DNA of 64,000 nucleotides, from the NCBI GenBank assembly GCA_963720735.1, contig CAVRGL010000004.1, forward strand, positions 1 to 64,000, written 5' to 3'. The stretch is from JBBRHQ01 sp963720735. Lineage in GTDB: Bacteria > Actinomycetota > Thermoleophilia > Solirubrobacterales > 70-9. The notes under the pieces were generated by a model. It ran no database searches and was not told the DNA's origin. It was given only the letters and a program-made list of their open reading frames with translations. The translations under genes and the position numbers were made by a program. Of this stretch, positions 40,135 to 49,146 are shown piece by piece; the first letter of the stretch is position 1, and each line of letters opens with the position of its first letter.

Positions 40135-40187
40135 TGCGGCGGCTTCGCCGCCTGACACGCCTGTGCCGGCGCTAACACCGCGCCGGC
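40135..40187 (-). repeat. 53-bp double-hairpin repeat, copy 2
   Basis: Identical to 40070-40122 and separated from it by 12 bp. It lies 3' of xerD, so it may act as a terminator or mRNA end-stabiliser in REP fashion. Confidence 0.8.
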
Positions 40188-40206
40188 TGGAGAACTAGGG
40201 GCGGGC

Positions 40207-41169
40207 TCAGCGGGCGACAGCGCGCGGGTGCGCCTGGAAGTAGACCTCCTTCAGCTGGTCGCCGGAGAGGTGCGTGTACATCTGCGTGGTGGCGATGTCG
40301 GCGTGGCCGAGCATCTCCTGCACGGCGCGCAGGTCGCAGCCGCCGGCGAGCAGATGGGTCGCGAAGCTGTGGCGCAGCGTGTGCGGGCTCATCTTCCCCC
40401 CCAACCCGGCGTCGCGGGCGTGTCGCTGGACGATCTTGTAGAGGCCTTGGCGGGTCAGCGGGCCGCCGCGGAAGTTGACGAAGAGCTTCCGCTCGGCGCG
40501 CTCGCCGACCAGCTTCGGGCGGCCGCCGCGCAGATATGCGCTGACCGCGGCGATCGCCTGGCGGCCCAGCGGCACAAGGCGCTCCTTCGAGCCCTTGCCG
40601 CGGGCCCTCAGGAACCCCTGCCGCAGGTCGACGTCGGCGAGCTCGAGCCCGATCGTCTCCGAGGCGCGCAGCCCGCACGCGTACATCACCTCCAGCATCG
40701 CCCGGTCGCGCAGCGTCGTCGGCTCGTCGCCACGCGGGGATGCGAGGAGCTTCTGCACCTCGGAGTAGTTGAGGACTTGAGGGAGCTTCTTCGACCGCCG
40801 CGGCGCGCTCAGCGCCGCGGTCGGGTCGTCGGCGATCAGCTCCTCGCGGCGCAAGTGCTTGTAGAAGGAGCGAAGGCAGGCGGCCTTGCGGTGAATGGTC
40901 GAGGCCGAGCAGGGCGGGCGGCCGTTGCCAGTCGCGAGCTCGGCGAGGAAGTCGGAGATGTCGGACGGGCGCACCCCGAGCGCGTCGGTGTGGCGGCGGG
41001 AGAGGAACTCGCCGAACTGCAGGAGGTCGGTGCGGTACGCGTTCAGCGTGTTCCGCGAGAGGCCCCGCTCGAGCTCGAGGTAGGAGAGGAAGTCGAGAAC
41101 CATCCCCTCGTAGCGGGCGCTGAGCTGCGGCGCGGGCGGGCCGGTTGTCTGGCGAATCGCGACTGCCAT
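40207..41169 (-). CDS. xerD: Tyrosine recombinase XerD
   Basis: 320 residues from ATG 41169 (MAVAIRQTTGPPAPQL); the longer frame continues into the nudix gene and is rejected. Core-binding domain: MVLDFLSYLELERGLSRNTL and NAYRTDLLQFGEFL. Catalytic: YACGLRASETIGLEL (Arg), GKGSKERLVPLG (Lys), HTLRHSFATHLL (His-Arg), MLGHADIATTQMYTHL (His, Tyr). Resolves chromosome dimers at dif with XerC. The pyrG-nudix-xerD order matches M. tuberculosis. Confidence 0.95.
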   Translation of the reverse strand: MAVAIRQTTGPPAPQLSARYEGMVLDFLSYLELERGLSRNTLNAYRTDLLQFGEFLSRRHTDALGVRPSDISDFLAELATGNGRPPCSASTIHRKAACLRSFYKHLRREELIADDPTAALSAPRRSKKLPQVLNYSEVQKLLASPRGDEPTTLRDRAMLEVMYACGLRASETIGLELADVDLRQGFLRARGKGSKERLVPLGRQAIAAVSAYLRGGRPKLVGERAERKLFVNFRGGPLTRQGLYKIVQRHARDAGLGGKMSPHTLRHSFATHLLAGGCDLRAVQEMLGHADIATTQMYTHLSGDQLKEVYFQAHPRAVAR

Positions 41170-41231
41170 GGGCGATCTTTCTGGCCGTCCACTGCCCATC
41201 CCTTGCGGCGCAAGGCGCCGCCCGGCGGTGA

Positions 41232-41759
41232 TCAGGACCGCAGGCGGGCGCGGAAGAGGAGCAGGCCGACCAGCGAGGTCGCATCCGCGCAGGCCTCGAT
41301 CACCGCGTCGATCTCGGCGATCGGATGGCTGACGATCTCGATCCGCTCCCCCTCGGTCGGTTCGGCGCCGACCAGCTCGAGCTCGGTCGCCTCGAACACG
41401 TGGACCTCCTCGCTGGTGAACCCCGGGCTCGTGTAGATCCGCTTCAGCTCGTCCCATCGGCCTGCCCGCATCCCGACCTCCTCGCGCAGCTCGCGGCGGG
41501 CGCACTCGAGCGGGGACTCCCCCTCCGCGTCGAGCTTTCCCGCGGGCAGCTCGAGCAGGTCCCCTTCGCCGACCGACTCGCGCGGCTGGCGGACCATGAA
41601 GATCCGCTCCGAATCGTGAGGCAGGATGGCGACCGCCCCGGGGTGGCGGGCGAACTCCCGGTCGTGCTCGGATCCGTCCTCGTAGCGAACCCGCTCGCGC
41701 ACGACATCGAAGAAGCCGCCCTCGAACAGCGTCTCGGATCGGAGCCGCTCGTAGCTCAT
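41232..41759 (-). CDS. NUDIX hydrolase, ADP-ribose pyrophosphatase type
   Basis: 175 residues: MSYERLRSETLFEGGFFDVV, then VRQPRESVGEGDLLELPAGK and the Nudix box GKLDAEGESPLECARRELRE-EVG. The E-L-P-A-G-x lead-in is typical of ADP-sugar pyrophosphatases. Overlaps the DUF3866 stop by four bases. Between pyrG and xerD in actinobacteria (the Rv1700 equivalent). Confidence 0.92.
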   Translation of the reverse strand: MSYERLRSETLFEGGFFDVVRERVRYEDGSEHDREFARHPGAVAILPHDSERIFMVRQPRESVGEGDLLELPAGKLDAEGESPLECARRELREEVGMRAGRWDELKRIYTSPGFTSEEVHVFEATELELVGAEPTEGERIEIVSHPIAEIDAVIEACADATSLVGLLLFRARLRS

Positions 41760-42790
41760 CGCAGCGCCGCCACCACCTCCGCCAGCCCGCGGCCCGATGC
41801 CAGTGCGGCGGCGAAGAACACCCGGTCATCCTCGATCCCCCGCCCCATCGTCCGGGTCGGCAGTCCACTCGAGGCATAGCCATCGACGTCCGCACCCCGC
41901 GCGCGGACCCGGTGGCGCTCGCCGGCCAGCTCTCTCAACTCCGTCTCTTCCGGCTCGGCCCCCTCGGGCACCGGGATCTCGACCCCGCCGAGAAGCAGGC
42001 CGAGCACGGTGGCCGTGTGGTGGCTGACGCCGCGGTGGCGCGGTCGCGGGTCGGCCTCTGAGAGGCGCGGGGAGAGCAGCGTCGGAAGCCCCAGGGCGAG
42101 CGCCGCATGGGCGTTGTCGAGGGCCTCCATACCGCCGTGTCCGTAGTGGGTGGCGGAGCCGATGATCCCCGGTCCCGGCCCGGCGATCACGGCCTGCCAG
42201 CCGAGGCGGTTGACGGCCGCGTCGAGCGCGCCCGCGACGCTCAGCGCCTCGAGCTCTCCTCCGTAGGCGGGTGCAGCGGTGATGTGACCGCAGAGAATCC
42301 CCAGACCGCGCAGCTGGGCGACGTCGCGGGAGATCCTCCCGGGGAGCGCTCCCCCGGCCGTCTGCACGTAACCGACCCGCAGCCCCGCGGCGACTCGCCC
42401 GGCCGCCCACGCTGACGGCGCCAGCTGGCCGTGCAGGGGGATCACCAGCACCGGAGCGCTCGCGCCGTGACCGGAGGCGACCTCCTCCTCGCTGCGCTCG
42501 ACCGGTTCCACCGGGTGCTGGATCGAGGTGTAGTTGAGCTTGATCACGTCCGGTCCACCGGCGCCGCCTCCCTCCAGCCCCCGGGAGAGGTTGGCGTGGA
42601 CGATGTCGATCCCACCCGAGCCCAAACCCAGGTCGAGTGCCTCGACGTTGACGATCACCTCGTCGCCCTCGCGCACCTCTCCCACCAACCCGAGATCCGC
42701 CCAGGCAGGCCGCCGCTCGCCTCCGACCTCCACCGCCAGCGGCTCCTCCTCGACGACTATCCCGCGACGCAGCTTCAACACGTCCGCCAC
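41756..42790 (-). CDS. DUF3866 family protein
   Basis: About 345 residues from GTG 42790 (VADVLKLRRGIVVEEEPLAV), five nt after the peptidase stop. Domains: an N-terminal beta-rich part (VREGDEVIVNVEALDLGLGS, DIVHANLSRGL), LNYTSIQHPVEPVE, then an alpha/beta core with GRVAAGLRVGYVQTAGGALP, CGHITAAPAYGGELEALSVA and GPGIIGSATHYGHGGMEALD. Known only as DUF3866, with no assigned activity. The G-P-G loops suggest nucleotide or phosphate binding. It is wedged between peptidase and nudix genes in one leftward unit. Confidence 0.85.
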   Translation of the reverse strand: MADVLKLRRGIVVEEEPLAVEVGGERRPAWADLGLVGEVREGDEVIVNVEALDLGLGSGGIDIVHANLSRGLEGGGAGGPDVIKLNYTSIQHPVEPVERSEEEVASGHGASAPVLVIPLHGQLAPSAWAAGRVAAGLRVGYVQTAGGALPGRISRDVAQLRGLGILCGHITAAPAYGGELEALSVAGALDAAVNRLGWQAVIAGPGPGIIGSATHYGHGGMEALDNAHAALALGLPTLLSPRLSEADPRPRHRGVSHHTATVLGLLLGGVEIPVPEGAEPEETELRELAGERHRVRARGADVDGYASSGLPTRTMGRGIEDDRVFFAAALASGRGLAEVVAALR

Positions 42791-42794
42791 GCCC

Positions 42795-43905
42795 TCAACG
42801 CGCCGCCTCCTCGACGATCGCCTCGCACACCTCCAGCATCGCATCGAGGCTGGCGGCGGCAACGCTCTCCCGGCTGGTGTGGTTCGCCTCGGTGCCGTTG
42901 GCGAGCAGCACACAGTCGAGGCCCGCCGCGATCAACGCGTTGGCGTCGCTGCCACCGCCGCTGGAGATCCTCTCCGGCTCCCGCCCGGAGCGGCGCAGCC
43001 CGGCCTCGGCCACGGCCAGCGGCCGGCGAGGACGGCGCGAGCCGATAGCCGCGAAACAGCTCGGAGATCCCCAGGTCGAGATCGCAGCCGTGCTCGCTCG
43101 CCGCCCAGGCGCAGGCCTCGGACATCCGCCCGGCCACCTCGGCGGCGCGTCCAGGATCGATGCTGCGAGCCTCGCCCTCGATCCGGCAGGCGCCGGGGAC
43201 GACGTTGGCCGAGGTGCCTCCGGCGATCACCCCGACATTCGCCGTCGTCTCCGGGTCGAGCCGGCCCAGCTCCATCGCGGCGATCGCAGCCGCGGCCGCG
43301 GCGATCGCGCTGTGCCCGTCCTCCGGCCTGATCCCCGCGTGGGCCTCGGTCCCCGTGAACTCGGCGTCGAGTCGCTGGTAGCTGGGCGATGCCGAGATCA
43401 CCTCGCCGATCGGGCTGGCGTGGTCGATGACGAATCCAAGCTGCGAGCGCAGCGCCGATGCGTCGAAGGCCTTGGCGCCTCGAAGCGCCACCTCCTCGGC
43501 GACGGTGAGCAGGAGCTCGACCCCGACCTCCGGGGGATCGCTCGCGTGAGCGGCCGCCAGCTCCAGCAGCACCGCGACCGCGGCCTTGTTGTCGGCGCCG
43601 AGGATCGTCTCGCCGGCGCTGCGGTAGACGCCCTCGGAGAGGTCCACCTCGACCCGGCCTTCGTGGGGAACGGTGTCGAGGTGGGCGGCGAACATGATCC
43701 ATGCATCCGATCGCCCGGGGAGCCGGGCCAGGAGGTTGCCCGCCCCGGCGCCGGTCTCCTCCGCAGAGCCGTCCTCGCTCACCTCGAATCCCAGCCCGCG
43801 CAGCTCGGTGGTGACGGCGTCGGCAATCTCGCGCTCCTCCCCACTCGGGCTGCGGATCTCGCAGAGGCGGACGAAGCGTTGGTGCAGGCGCTCTCGGTTG
43901 CTCAA
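42795..43905 (-). pseudogene. M20-family peptidase (PepT-like) with one frameshift
   Basis: ATG 43905: MSNRERLHQRFVRLCEIRSP, AHLDTVPHEGRVEVDLSEG and ILGADNKAAVAVLLELAAAH (metal His/Asp), LTVAEEVALRGAKAFD (Glu-Glu), FVIDHASPIGEVIS, then the lid domain (FTGTEAHAGIRPEDGHSAIA). Near 43020 a one-base change shifts the frame, and the tail continues ISSGGGSDANALIAAGLDCV and NGTEANHTSRESV, with the final metal His. Domain order and all metal ligands are normal, so the indel is suspect. It likely acts on di- or tripeptides. Confidence 0.8.
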
Positions 43906-43915
43906 GGCGGGAAGG

Positions 43916-44332
43916 CTAGGCGCTGCTCAGCCCCAGGTTCCTGAAGGCCTCGTCGGGGTCGAAGAAGACCTCGTAGCGGAGGAGGCGGTCATCGCGGAAG
44001 GTAAACACCCAGGCCAGGGGCTGGTCGATCTCGATCCGGCTCTCGCGTCCCCGGGCCCGGATCTCGCCCAGCGCCAGGATCACCCCGTCGTCGAGGATCC
44101 TCCACTCGTCGGCGTGCAACTGCCATCGCTCGAACTGCTCGTCGATGTCGGCGATCCACTGGCGGAAGCCCTCATGGCCCCGGTACGGTGCGCCCCGGGT
44201 CGAGGCGAGAGGAGTGTGCAGCTCGACCTCCGGGTCGATCCTCTCGAACTCGATCTCCCGCTCCCCGGCGTTCCAGCGCTCGAAGGCCTCGGCGACGTAC
44301 TCCAGATTGGCTTCGGCGGCCGTCCGGCTCAC
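43916..44332 (-). CDS. NTF2/SnoaL-like protein (core-region member)
   Basis: 138 residues from GTG 44332 (VSRTAAEANLEYVAEAFERW). PEVELHTPLASTRGAPYRGH, FRQWIADIDEQFERW, LALGEIRARGRESRI, and a divergent tail FFDPDEAFRNLGLSSA in place of EALEAAGLSE. It lacks the conserved leader of the island copies and has TAGGCT 7 nt before the start. It sits between pyrG and the M20 peptidase, where many actinobacteria have none, so it is a lineage-specific insertion. Confidence 0.83.
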   Translation of the reverse strand: MSRTAAEANLEYVAEAFERWNAGEREIEFERIDPEVELHTPLASTRGAPYRGHEGFRQWIADIDEQFERWQLHADEWRILDDGVILALGEIRARGRESRIEIDQPLAWVFTFRDDRLLRYEVFFDPDEAFRNLGLSSA

Positions 44333-44339
44333 TCCCCCA

Positions 44340-44345
44340 AGCCTA
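44340..44345 (-). promoter_or_regulatory. TAGGCT -10-like box before GTG start
   Basis: TAGGCT ends 7 nt before the GTG at 44332, in the context CCTAGGCTTGGGGGA. The same string precedes the gene at 2621, which suggests a shared leaderless promoter type. Confidence 0.4.
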
Positions 44346-44355
44346 GGGCGTGGGG

Positions 44356-46032
44356 TCAGGATTGCCGCGACTCGGCCCGCTCGGGCTCGACCAGCTCGAG
44401 CGCCTCGCCGTCGGCCGGGCGCTCTCCGGCATGACTCGCGGCGGCGCCGACGAACTCGCGGAACAGCGGCTCCGGCCGGTTCGGCCGGGAGTTGAACTCG
44501 GGGTGGAATTGGGAGGCGACGAAGAAGGGGTGATCGGGGAGCTCGATCACCTCGACCAGGCGCTCGTCGGGCGAGGTGCCGCTGCAGACCAGCCCCTCGT
44601 CCTCGAGCCTCGCCCGGTGGACGTTGTTGACCTCGTAGCGGTGGCGGTGGCGCTTGTAGATCACCGACTCGCCGAAGATCTCGCGCGCCCGGGTGCCGTC
44701 GTGGAGCTTCACCGGGTCGGCGCCGAGACGCATCGTCCCGCCCATGTCGGAGACCTCCTTCTGCTCGGGCAGGAGGTCGACCACGGCGAACGGCGTCTCG
44801 GGGTCGAACTCGGCCGAGTTGGCGCCGCTCATCCCGGCCACGTCGCGGGCGAACTCGATCACGGCGATCTGCATCCCGAGGCAGATCCCCAGATACGGGA
44901 TCGAGCGCTCGCGGGCGATCTTCGCCGCCGCCACCTTGCCTTCGATGCCACGCTCGCCGAAACCGCCCGGGATCAGGATGCCATCGGCGTCGGCGAGCCG
45001 CTCGGGATCGAAGTCCTCGGAGTCGACCAGCTTGACCTCGACCCCCACCCCGTGGTGGAAGCCGCCGTGCGAGAGCGCCTCGATCACCGACTTGTAGGCG
45101 TCGGCGAGCTGCACGTACTTGCCGACCAGGGCGATCTTGACCTTCCCCTCGGCCGCGTCGGCGCGGCGCACCATCGCCTCCCATTCCGCGAGGTCGGGGG
45201 GCGGTGCGTCCATTCCGAAGTGGTCGAGGACGAGGTCGTCCACCCCCTCTGCGCGGTAGACCAGCGGGACCTTGTAGATGTTGTCGACGTCGCGAGCGGA
45301 GATCACCCCGTCCTCGGGCAGGCTGGCGAAGAGGGCGATCTTGCGGCGGATCTCGCGATCGAGGCCACCCTCGGAGCGACAGACGAGGGCGTGCGGCTGG
45401 ATCCCGATTCGGCGCAGCTCGTTGACCGAGTGCTGGGTCGGCTTGGTCTTCAGCTCGCCGGCATGACCGATGTAGGGGACGAGGGTCAGGTGGACGAACA
45501 TGCAGCGCTTCGGGCCGATATCGGTGTACAGCTGGCGGATCGACTCGAGGAAGGGCAGCGACTCGATGTCGCCGACCGTCCCGCCGATCTCGGTGATCAC
45601 GAAGTCGACCGCCTGCGACTCGGCGACGATCAGGATCCGGTTTTTGATCTCGTCGGTGATGTGGGGGATGACCTGCACCGTCGCGCCGAGATAGTCCCCG
45701 CGGCGCTCGCGCTTGATCACCGAGTTGTAGACCGCTCCCGCGGTGACGTTGGAGGCCCGCGAGGTGTTCTCGTCGGTGAAGCGCTCGTAGTGGCCGAGGT
45801 CGAGGTCGGTCTCCGCCCCGTCCTCGGTGACGAACACCTCGCCGTGCTGGAAGGGGCTCATCGTCCCGGGGTCGACGTTGATGTAGGGATCGAACTTCTG
45901 CAGCTGGACCCTGAAGCCTCGCGAGACGAGCAGGCGCCCGATCGAGGCCGAGGCGATCCCCTTGCCGAGCGCCGACACCACCCCGCCGGTTACGAAGATG
46001 AAACGGGTGTCTCCCTGTAGCGGTCGGCTCAT
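44356..46032 (-). CDS. pyrG: CTP synthase
   Basis: 558 residues. Synthase domain MSRPLQGDTRFIFVTGGVVS-ALGKGI, KFDPYINVDPGTMSPFQHGE, VITEIGGTVGDIESLPF. Glutaminase domain with GILIPGGFGERGIEGKV, nucleophile Cys in LGICLGMQIAVIEFARDVAG, and a C-terminal HPEFNSRPNRPEPLFREF (His-Glu). Makes CTP from UTP, ATP and glutamine; last step of pyrimidine nucleotide synthesis. GGGAGAG lies before the ATG. Its ATG overlaps the GT4 stop by four bases. Confidence 0.97.
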   Translation of the reverse strand: MSRPLQGDTRFIFVTGGVVSALGKGIASASIGRLLVSRGFRVQLQKFDPYINVDPGTMSPFQHGEVFVTEDGAETDLDLGHYERFTDENTSRASNVTAGAVYNSVIKRERRGDYLGATVQVIPHITDEIKNRILIVAESQAVDFVITEIGGTVGDIESLPFLESIRQLYTDIGPKRCMFVHLTLVPYIGHAGELKTKPTQHSVNELRRIGIQPHALVCRSEGGLDREIRRKIALFASLPEDGVISARDVDNIYKVPLVYRAEGVDDLVLDHFGMDAPPPDLAEWEAMVRRADAAEGKVKIALVGKYVQLADAYKSVIEALSHGGFHHGVGVEVKLVDSEDFDPERLADADGILIPGGFGERGIEGKVAAAKIARERSIPYLGICLGMQIAVIEFARDVAGMSGANSAEFDPETPFAVVDLLPEQKEVSDMGGTMRLGADPVKLHDGTRAREIFGESVIYKRHRHRYEVNNVHRARLEDEGLVCSGTSPDERLVEVIELPDHPFFVASQFHPEFNSRPNRPEPLFREFVGAAASHAGERPADGEALELVEPERAESRQS

Positions 46033-46868
46033 CTGGCTCTCCCGAGCGAGTCTAGTAATCGCAGCGGAGGAATCGAGGAGATCGCCGCGGAGATCGAGCG
46101 AAACTCCCCATAGACCGTCAACAGCGCGATCAGGACCAGCGCGATCAGCCGTCCGGAATCATCGAGCGTCGTCAGCAGCCAGACTCCGGCGACCGCCCCG
46201 ACCAGGTTGGAGCCGGTATCTCCGAGCATCGCCCGCTCGGTCAGGGTGAAAGCGGCGCCGACCAGGATCGGCCCGGCGAAGATGCCGAGCAGCTCGATCG
46301 GCTCGATCGTCCAGGCGCCGATGCAGAGACCCGCTCCGATCAGCACCAGCGCCTTCTCCGCCCTTCCCGGGCGCAGATCGAGCAGGTTGAACAGGTTGGT
46401 TGCGAGGATCAGCAGGGCGACGTCGGCGAGGTAGGAGAGCGACTGGCGGCCGGTGCCGCTGACCACGTAGGCGGCCAGGGCGAGGGCGCCGATCGCCTTG
46501 ATCGCGCCGGTCGAGAGGCGGCCCGAGCGCAGCGCCTCGCCGTGGCCGCGCCAGCCGCGCGGGGAGCCGTCAGAACCGGCCCGGCCCAGCGCGTCGTCGA
46601 GGAAGCCGAGGAAGGCGACCCCGATCACGTAGGTGATCCAGCGTCTCAGGCCAGGGTCGAGGAGGTTGAGGTCGGCGCGGTCGTCGAGGAAGGCGAGCGG
46701 CGCCAGCGCGACGAGGGCGGAGGTCGCGATCACCGCCCCGAGCGGAAAGGCGGTGGCCCTGCCGCGGTAATTGTCCCGGGACAGGCCCGCGTCGAGCAGT
46801 CCCCGGACCCCGGCCGGGACGATCAGCAGACCGACCGCGAGGGCGACCGGGAAGCCGATCCAGGTCAC
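46029..46868 (-). CDS. MraY/WecA-like (GT4) phosphosugar transferase
   Basis: 279 residues with about nine membrane helices. Motifs: VIGVAFLGFLDDALGRAG (Asp pair), LATNLFNLLDLRPGRAEKAL (the N-x-x-N-x-x-D place), and LTERAMLGDTGSNLVGAVAG. Family enzymes pass a phospho-sugar from UDP-sugar to polyprenol phosphate; the acceptor and sugar are not certain, and the usual His-rich loop is not obvious. Overlaps both steB and pyrG by four bases, so it belongs to the division/cell-envelope unit. This may be a polymer-linkage or cell-wall enzyme. Confidence 0.82.
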   Translation of the reverse strand: MTWIGFPVALAVGLLIVPAGVRGLLDAGLSRDNYRGRATAFPLGAVIATSALVALAPLAFLDDRADLNLLDPGLRRWITYVIGVAFLGFLDDALGRAGSDGSPRGWRGHGEALRSGRLSTGAIKAIGALALAAYVVSGTGRQSLSYLADVALLILATNLFNLLDLRPGRAEKALVLIGAGLCIGAWTIEPIELLGIFAGPILVGAAFTLTERAMLGDTGSNLVGAVAGVWLLTTLDDSGRLIALVLIALLTVYGEFRSISAAISSIPPLRLLDSLGRAR

Positions 46869-47821
46869 TTGCCCGGACCGGCGCTGGACCGGGCGCCGCC
46901 GGCTCCCTGCTTGCCCCCACCCCCGCCCTGCGGGCTGGGTGGCGGCGTGGTCACCGCCGGGCCCGGGGCCAGAAGGTCGGGCAGGAGGCGGTCGGCGCTT
47001 CCCTTGATGCCGAAGTTGCCCTCCGCGCCGAGCAGGGCGAAGACGGTGGCGACCTTCCCCGCCGCGAGGTCGATGTCGTCGACGGTCGAGAGGTGGTGCT
47101 GGTCGAACAGCGAGATCGAGGAGGGGTCGGCGTCGCTCGCCTCGACCCCGACAGCGTTGACCGCGGTGCCGCTCAACCCGTCGAGGATGCCGTTCTCGAT
47201 TCTCGAGGTGTTCTCTGCATCGTTGTTGTTGAGGTTCTGCGGCGAGTCGCGGACGACGACGAGGCCGTCGAGGTTGCCGAAGCGGCCACTCACCCTGGAG
47301 AACATCTTGCTGCCGACCTTCTCCAGGAGATTGCCGCCGATCACCAGCTGGCGGCCGAATCCGGTCCCAAGGGCCTGCACCGTGTCGGGATTCGAGGAGA
47401 CGTCGGCGAAGCGGGTTCCCGAGAGGTCGCCGGCGAGAGCGTCGACGTCCGGCGGCTCGCGGATCACCCCGACCGCCACCAGGCTCGCCCCGGTCGGCTC
47501 CAGCGCCGCCTCGATGTCATTGGAGAGGCTGCCGGGGAGGCCGCCGAGCCCGAGGATCCCCACCCTGCGGCCCGCGAGCTTGTCGCTGACCAGAACCGGG
47601 TAGATCCGGTCGCCGAACTCGTTGGCGCGGCCGAGCTCGCCGGCCAGCTCATCCGCCCTGCCGCGCGCGTCGGTGAGGTCGGCGGTGATGCTCTTCTCGA
47701 GGTTCTTGCGGGTGTTGGAGACGACGTCGCCGCCGAACTCAGCGCCGATCAGGATTCCGATCGCGAGCGCCAGGAATACGGCCGCCAGAGAGGCGGCGTG
47801 ATAGCGAGCCGAGTAACCGAT
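46865..47821 (-). CDS. steB: SteB/MctB-like membrane protein, apparent ATC start
   Basis: About 318 residues. After the first codon: GYSARYHAASLAAVFLALAI-GIL, one membrane helix, a coiled coil (NTRKNLEKSITADLTDARGR), and an alpha/beta domain with VGILGLGGLPGSLSNDIE and VVVRDSPQNLNNNDAENTS. Tail rich in Pro and Gly. No ATG, GTG or TTG lies between the in-frame TAG at 47833 and a GTG within the protein (47563); the family start aligns to ATC (47821). The family is called copper transporter MctB in mycobacteria and SteB, a partner of SteA in cytokinesis, in corynebacteria. Coupled to GT4 by four bases. Confidence 0.82.
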   Translation of the reverse strand: MGYSARYHAASLAAVFLALAIGILIGAEFGGDVVSNTRKNLEKSITADLTDARGRADELAGELGRANEFGDRIYPVLVSDKLAGRRVGILGLGGLPGSLSNDIEAALEPTGASLVAVGVIREPPDVDALAGDLSGTRFADVSSNPDTVQALGTGFGRQLVIGGNLLEKVGSKMFSRVSGRFGNLDGLVVVRDSPQNLNNNDAENTSRIENGILDGLSGTAVNAVGVEASDADPSSISLFDQHHLSTVDDIDLAAGKVATVFALLGAEGNFGIKGSADRLLPDLLAPGPAVTTPPPSPQGGGGGKQGAGGARSSAGPGK

Positions 47822-47853
47822 GGCGGGAGGCTAGAGCCTGAACAGGAATGACT

Positions 47854-47906
47854 TGCGGCGGCTTCGCCGCCTTACATGCCTCTGCCTGCGCTAACACCGC
47901 GCCGGC
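47854..47906 (-). repeat. 53-bp double-hairpin repeat, copy 3 (diverged)
   Basis: Same length and layout as the copies at 40070 and 40135, with four or five substitutions; the second stem has one mismatch region (GCCTGCGC against GCGCCGGC). It lies immediately 3' of steA. Confidence 0.75.
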
Positions 47907-47908
47907 TT

Positions 47909-49096
47909 TTACAGACTCAGCCAGATCTTGATCTTCAGCCAGGTCAGCCGGACGAGATCGTCGAGCACCGGCGAGGTGACGATCACGATCACCAGCAGCG
48001 CGGCGAAGGCGACCATGAACAGCGCCACCCATCCGAGCTCCAGGCCCGGGTTGTAGAGGCGGCTGACTCCTTTCGCGTCGACCAGGTTCTCGCCGATCCG
48101 CAGGCGAGTGAGGAAGGTCGATGACATCCCCCCGCGGTCCTTGTCGAGGAACTCGATCAGGTTGAAGTGAGCCCCGACGCTGACGATTAGCGACGCGCCC
48201 TTCTCGGAGGCCAGCAGCATCGCCACGTCCTGGCTGGTGCCGGGCGCGGGAACCGTGAGATGCTCGAGCCCGAGCCGTTGAAGCCGCTCGCAGCCGGGCG
48301 CCGTACCGTCGGGATAGGCGTGGACGATCAGCTCGGCCCCGCAGCGAAGCGCCGCGTCGCTGGCCGAGTCCATGTCGCCCAGGATCACGTCCGGGGTCAT
48401 TCCGGCCTCGAGCAGGGCGTCAGCGCCACCGTCGACGCCGACCAGCAGAGGCTTGACGTCCCGGATGTAGGCGCGCAGCGCCTGCAGGTCCCGGCGATGA
48501 CGGTGGCCGCGGACGACGATCAGGACGTGACGATCCCGGAAGCTCGTCTTGGTCGCGGGGAAGTCGATCCCCCCCATCAGCAGGTCGCCCTCGTCGCGCA
48601 CCCGGGAGACCGTGTTCTCGGCGAACTCCGCGAGCGCGGCGTCGATCTCCTGGCGCTGTTGCTCGAGCTGCTCGGCGAGCTGCGCGGCCTCGAGCACCCT
48701 GCCGGTGAGGATCTCCTCGCCGCCGCTGCGGATCGTCCCGCCGTCGATGGTCAGCGGGTCGCCGTCCTTGAGCATCTCGAAAAGGCGCGAGCGAGGCGCG
48801 TCGACGACCGTGATGCCCGCTTCGGTGAGCAGCAGCGGACCCGGGTTCGGGTAGCGGCCGTTGGAGGAGTCGGATGTGTTGATCACGGCCCGCACGCCGG
48901 TCGCGATCAGCTCCTCCGCCGCGATCCGATCGACGTTGGTGTGGTCGATCACCGCGATGTCGGCCGGACCCAAGCGCTTCACCAGGTTCTTGGTCTTGCG
49001 CCCCAGCCGCGCCGTCCCGTGGATCGCCGTCCCATTCGCGGCGCCGTTGCGACGCGACCCGAGGCCCCTGAAGCGGCGGCGGCTTGCCGTTGGCAC
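47909..49096 (-). CDS. steA: Cytokinetic ring protein SteA (TPK-fold)
   Basis: 395 residues: ADIAVIDHTNVDRIAAEELI and TGVRAVINTSDSSNGRYPNP, coiled segment AEQLEQQRQEIDAALAEFAE, then a thiamin-pyrophosphokinase-like domain with LLVGVDGGADALLEAG, PDVILGDMDSASDAALRCG, and a C-terminal membrane helix (GWVALFMVAFAALLVIVIVT). In corynebacteria SteA with SteB controls the RipA peptidoglycan hydrolase in cell separation; the Rv1697 orthologue sits in the same order. 42 bases separate it from recN's end side. Confidence 0.88.
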   Translation of the reverse strand: MPTASRRRFRGLGSRRNGAANGTAIHGTARLGRKTKNLVKRLGPADIAVIDHTNVDRIAAEELIATGVRAVINTSDSSNGRYPNPGPLLLTEAGITVVDAPRSRLFEMLKDGDPLTIDGGTIRSGGEEILTGRVLEAAQLAEQLEQQRQEIDAALAEFAENTVSRVRDEGDLLMGGIDFPATKTSFRDRHVLIVVRGHRHRRDLQALRAYIRDVKPLLVGVDGGADALLEAGMTPDVILGDMDSASDAALRCGAELIVHAYPDGTAPGCERLQRLGLEHLTVPAPGTSQDVAMLLASEKGASLIVSVGAHFNLIEFLDKDRGGMSSTFLTRLRIGENLVDAKGVSRLYNPGLELGWVALFMVAFAALLVIVIVTSPVLDDLVRLTWLKIKIWLSL

Positions 49097-49146
49097 GGCT
49101 TGAGGTTAGGCGAACCCGGGTCGGATCGCCAGCGGCCGGAGCGGGC

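Noticed and set aside
40070..40187. CRISPR array
   Set aside because: Only two adjacent repeats with a 12-bp gap, internal hairpins, and a third copy 7.7 kb away; no cas genes.
44350..46020. 556-codon rightward ORF over pyrG
   Set aside because: Antisense shadow of CTP synthase.
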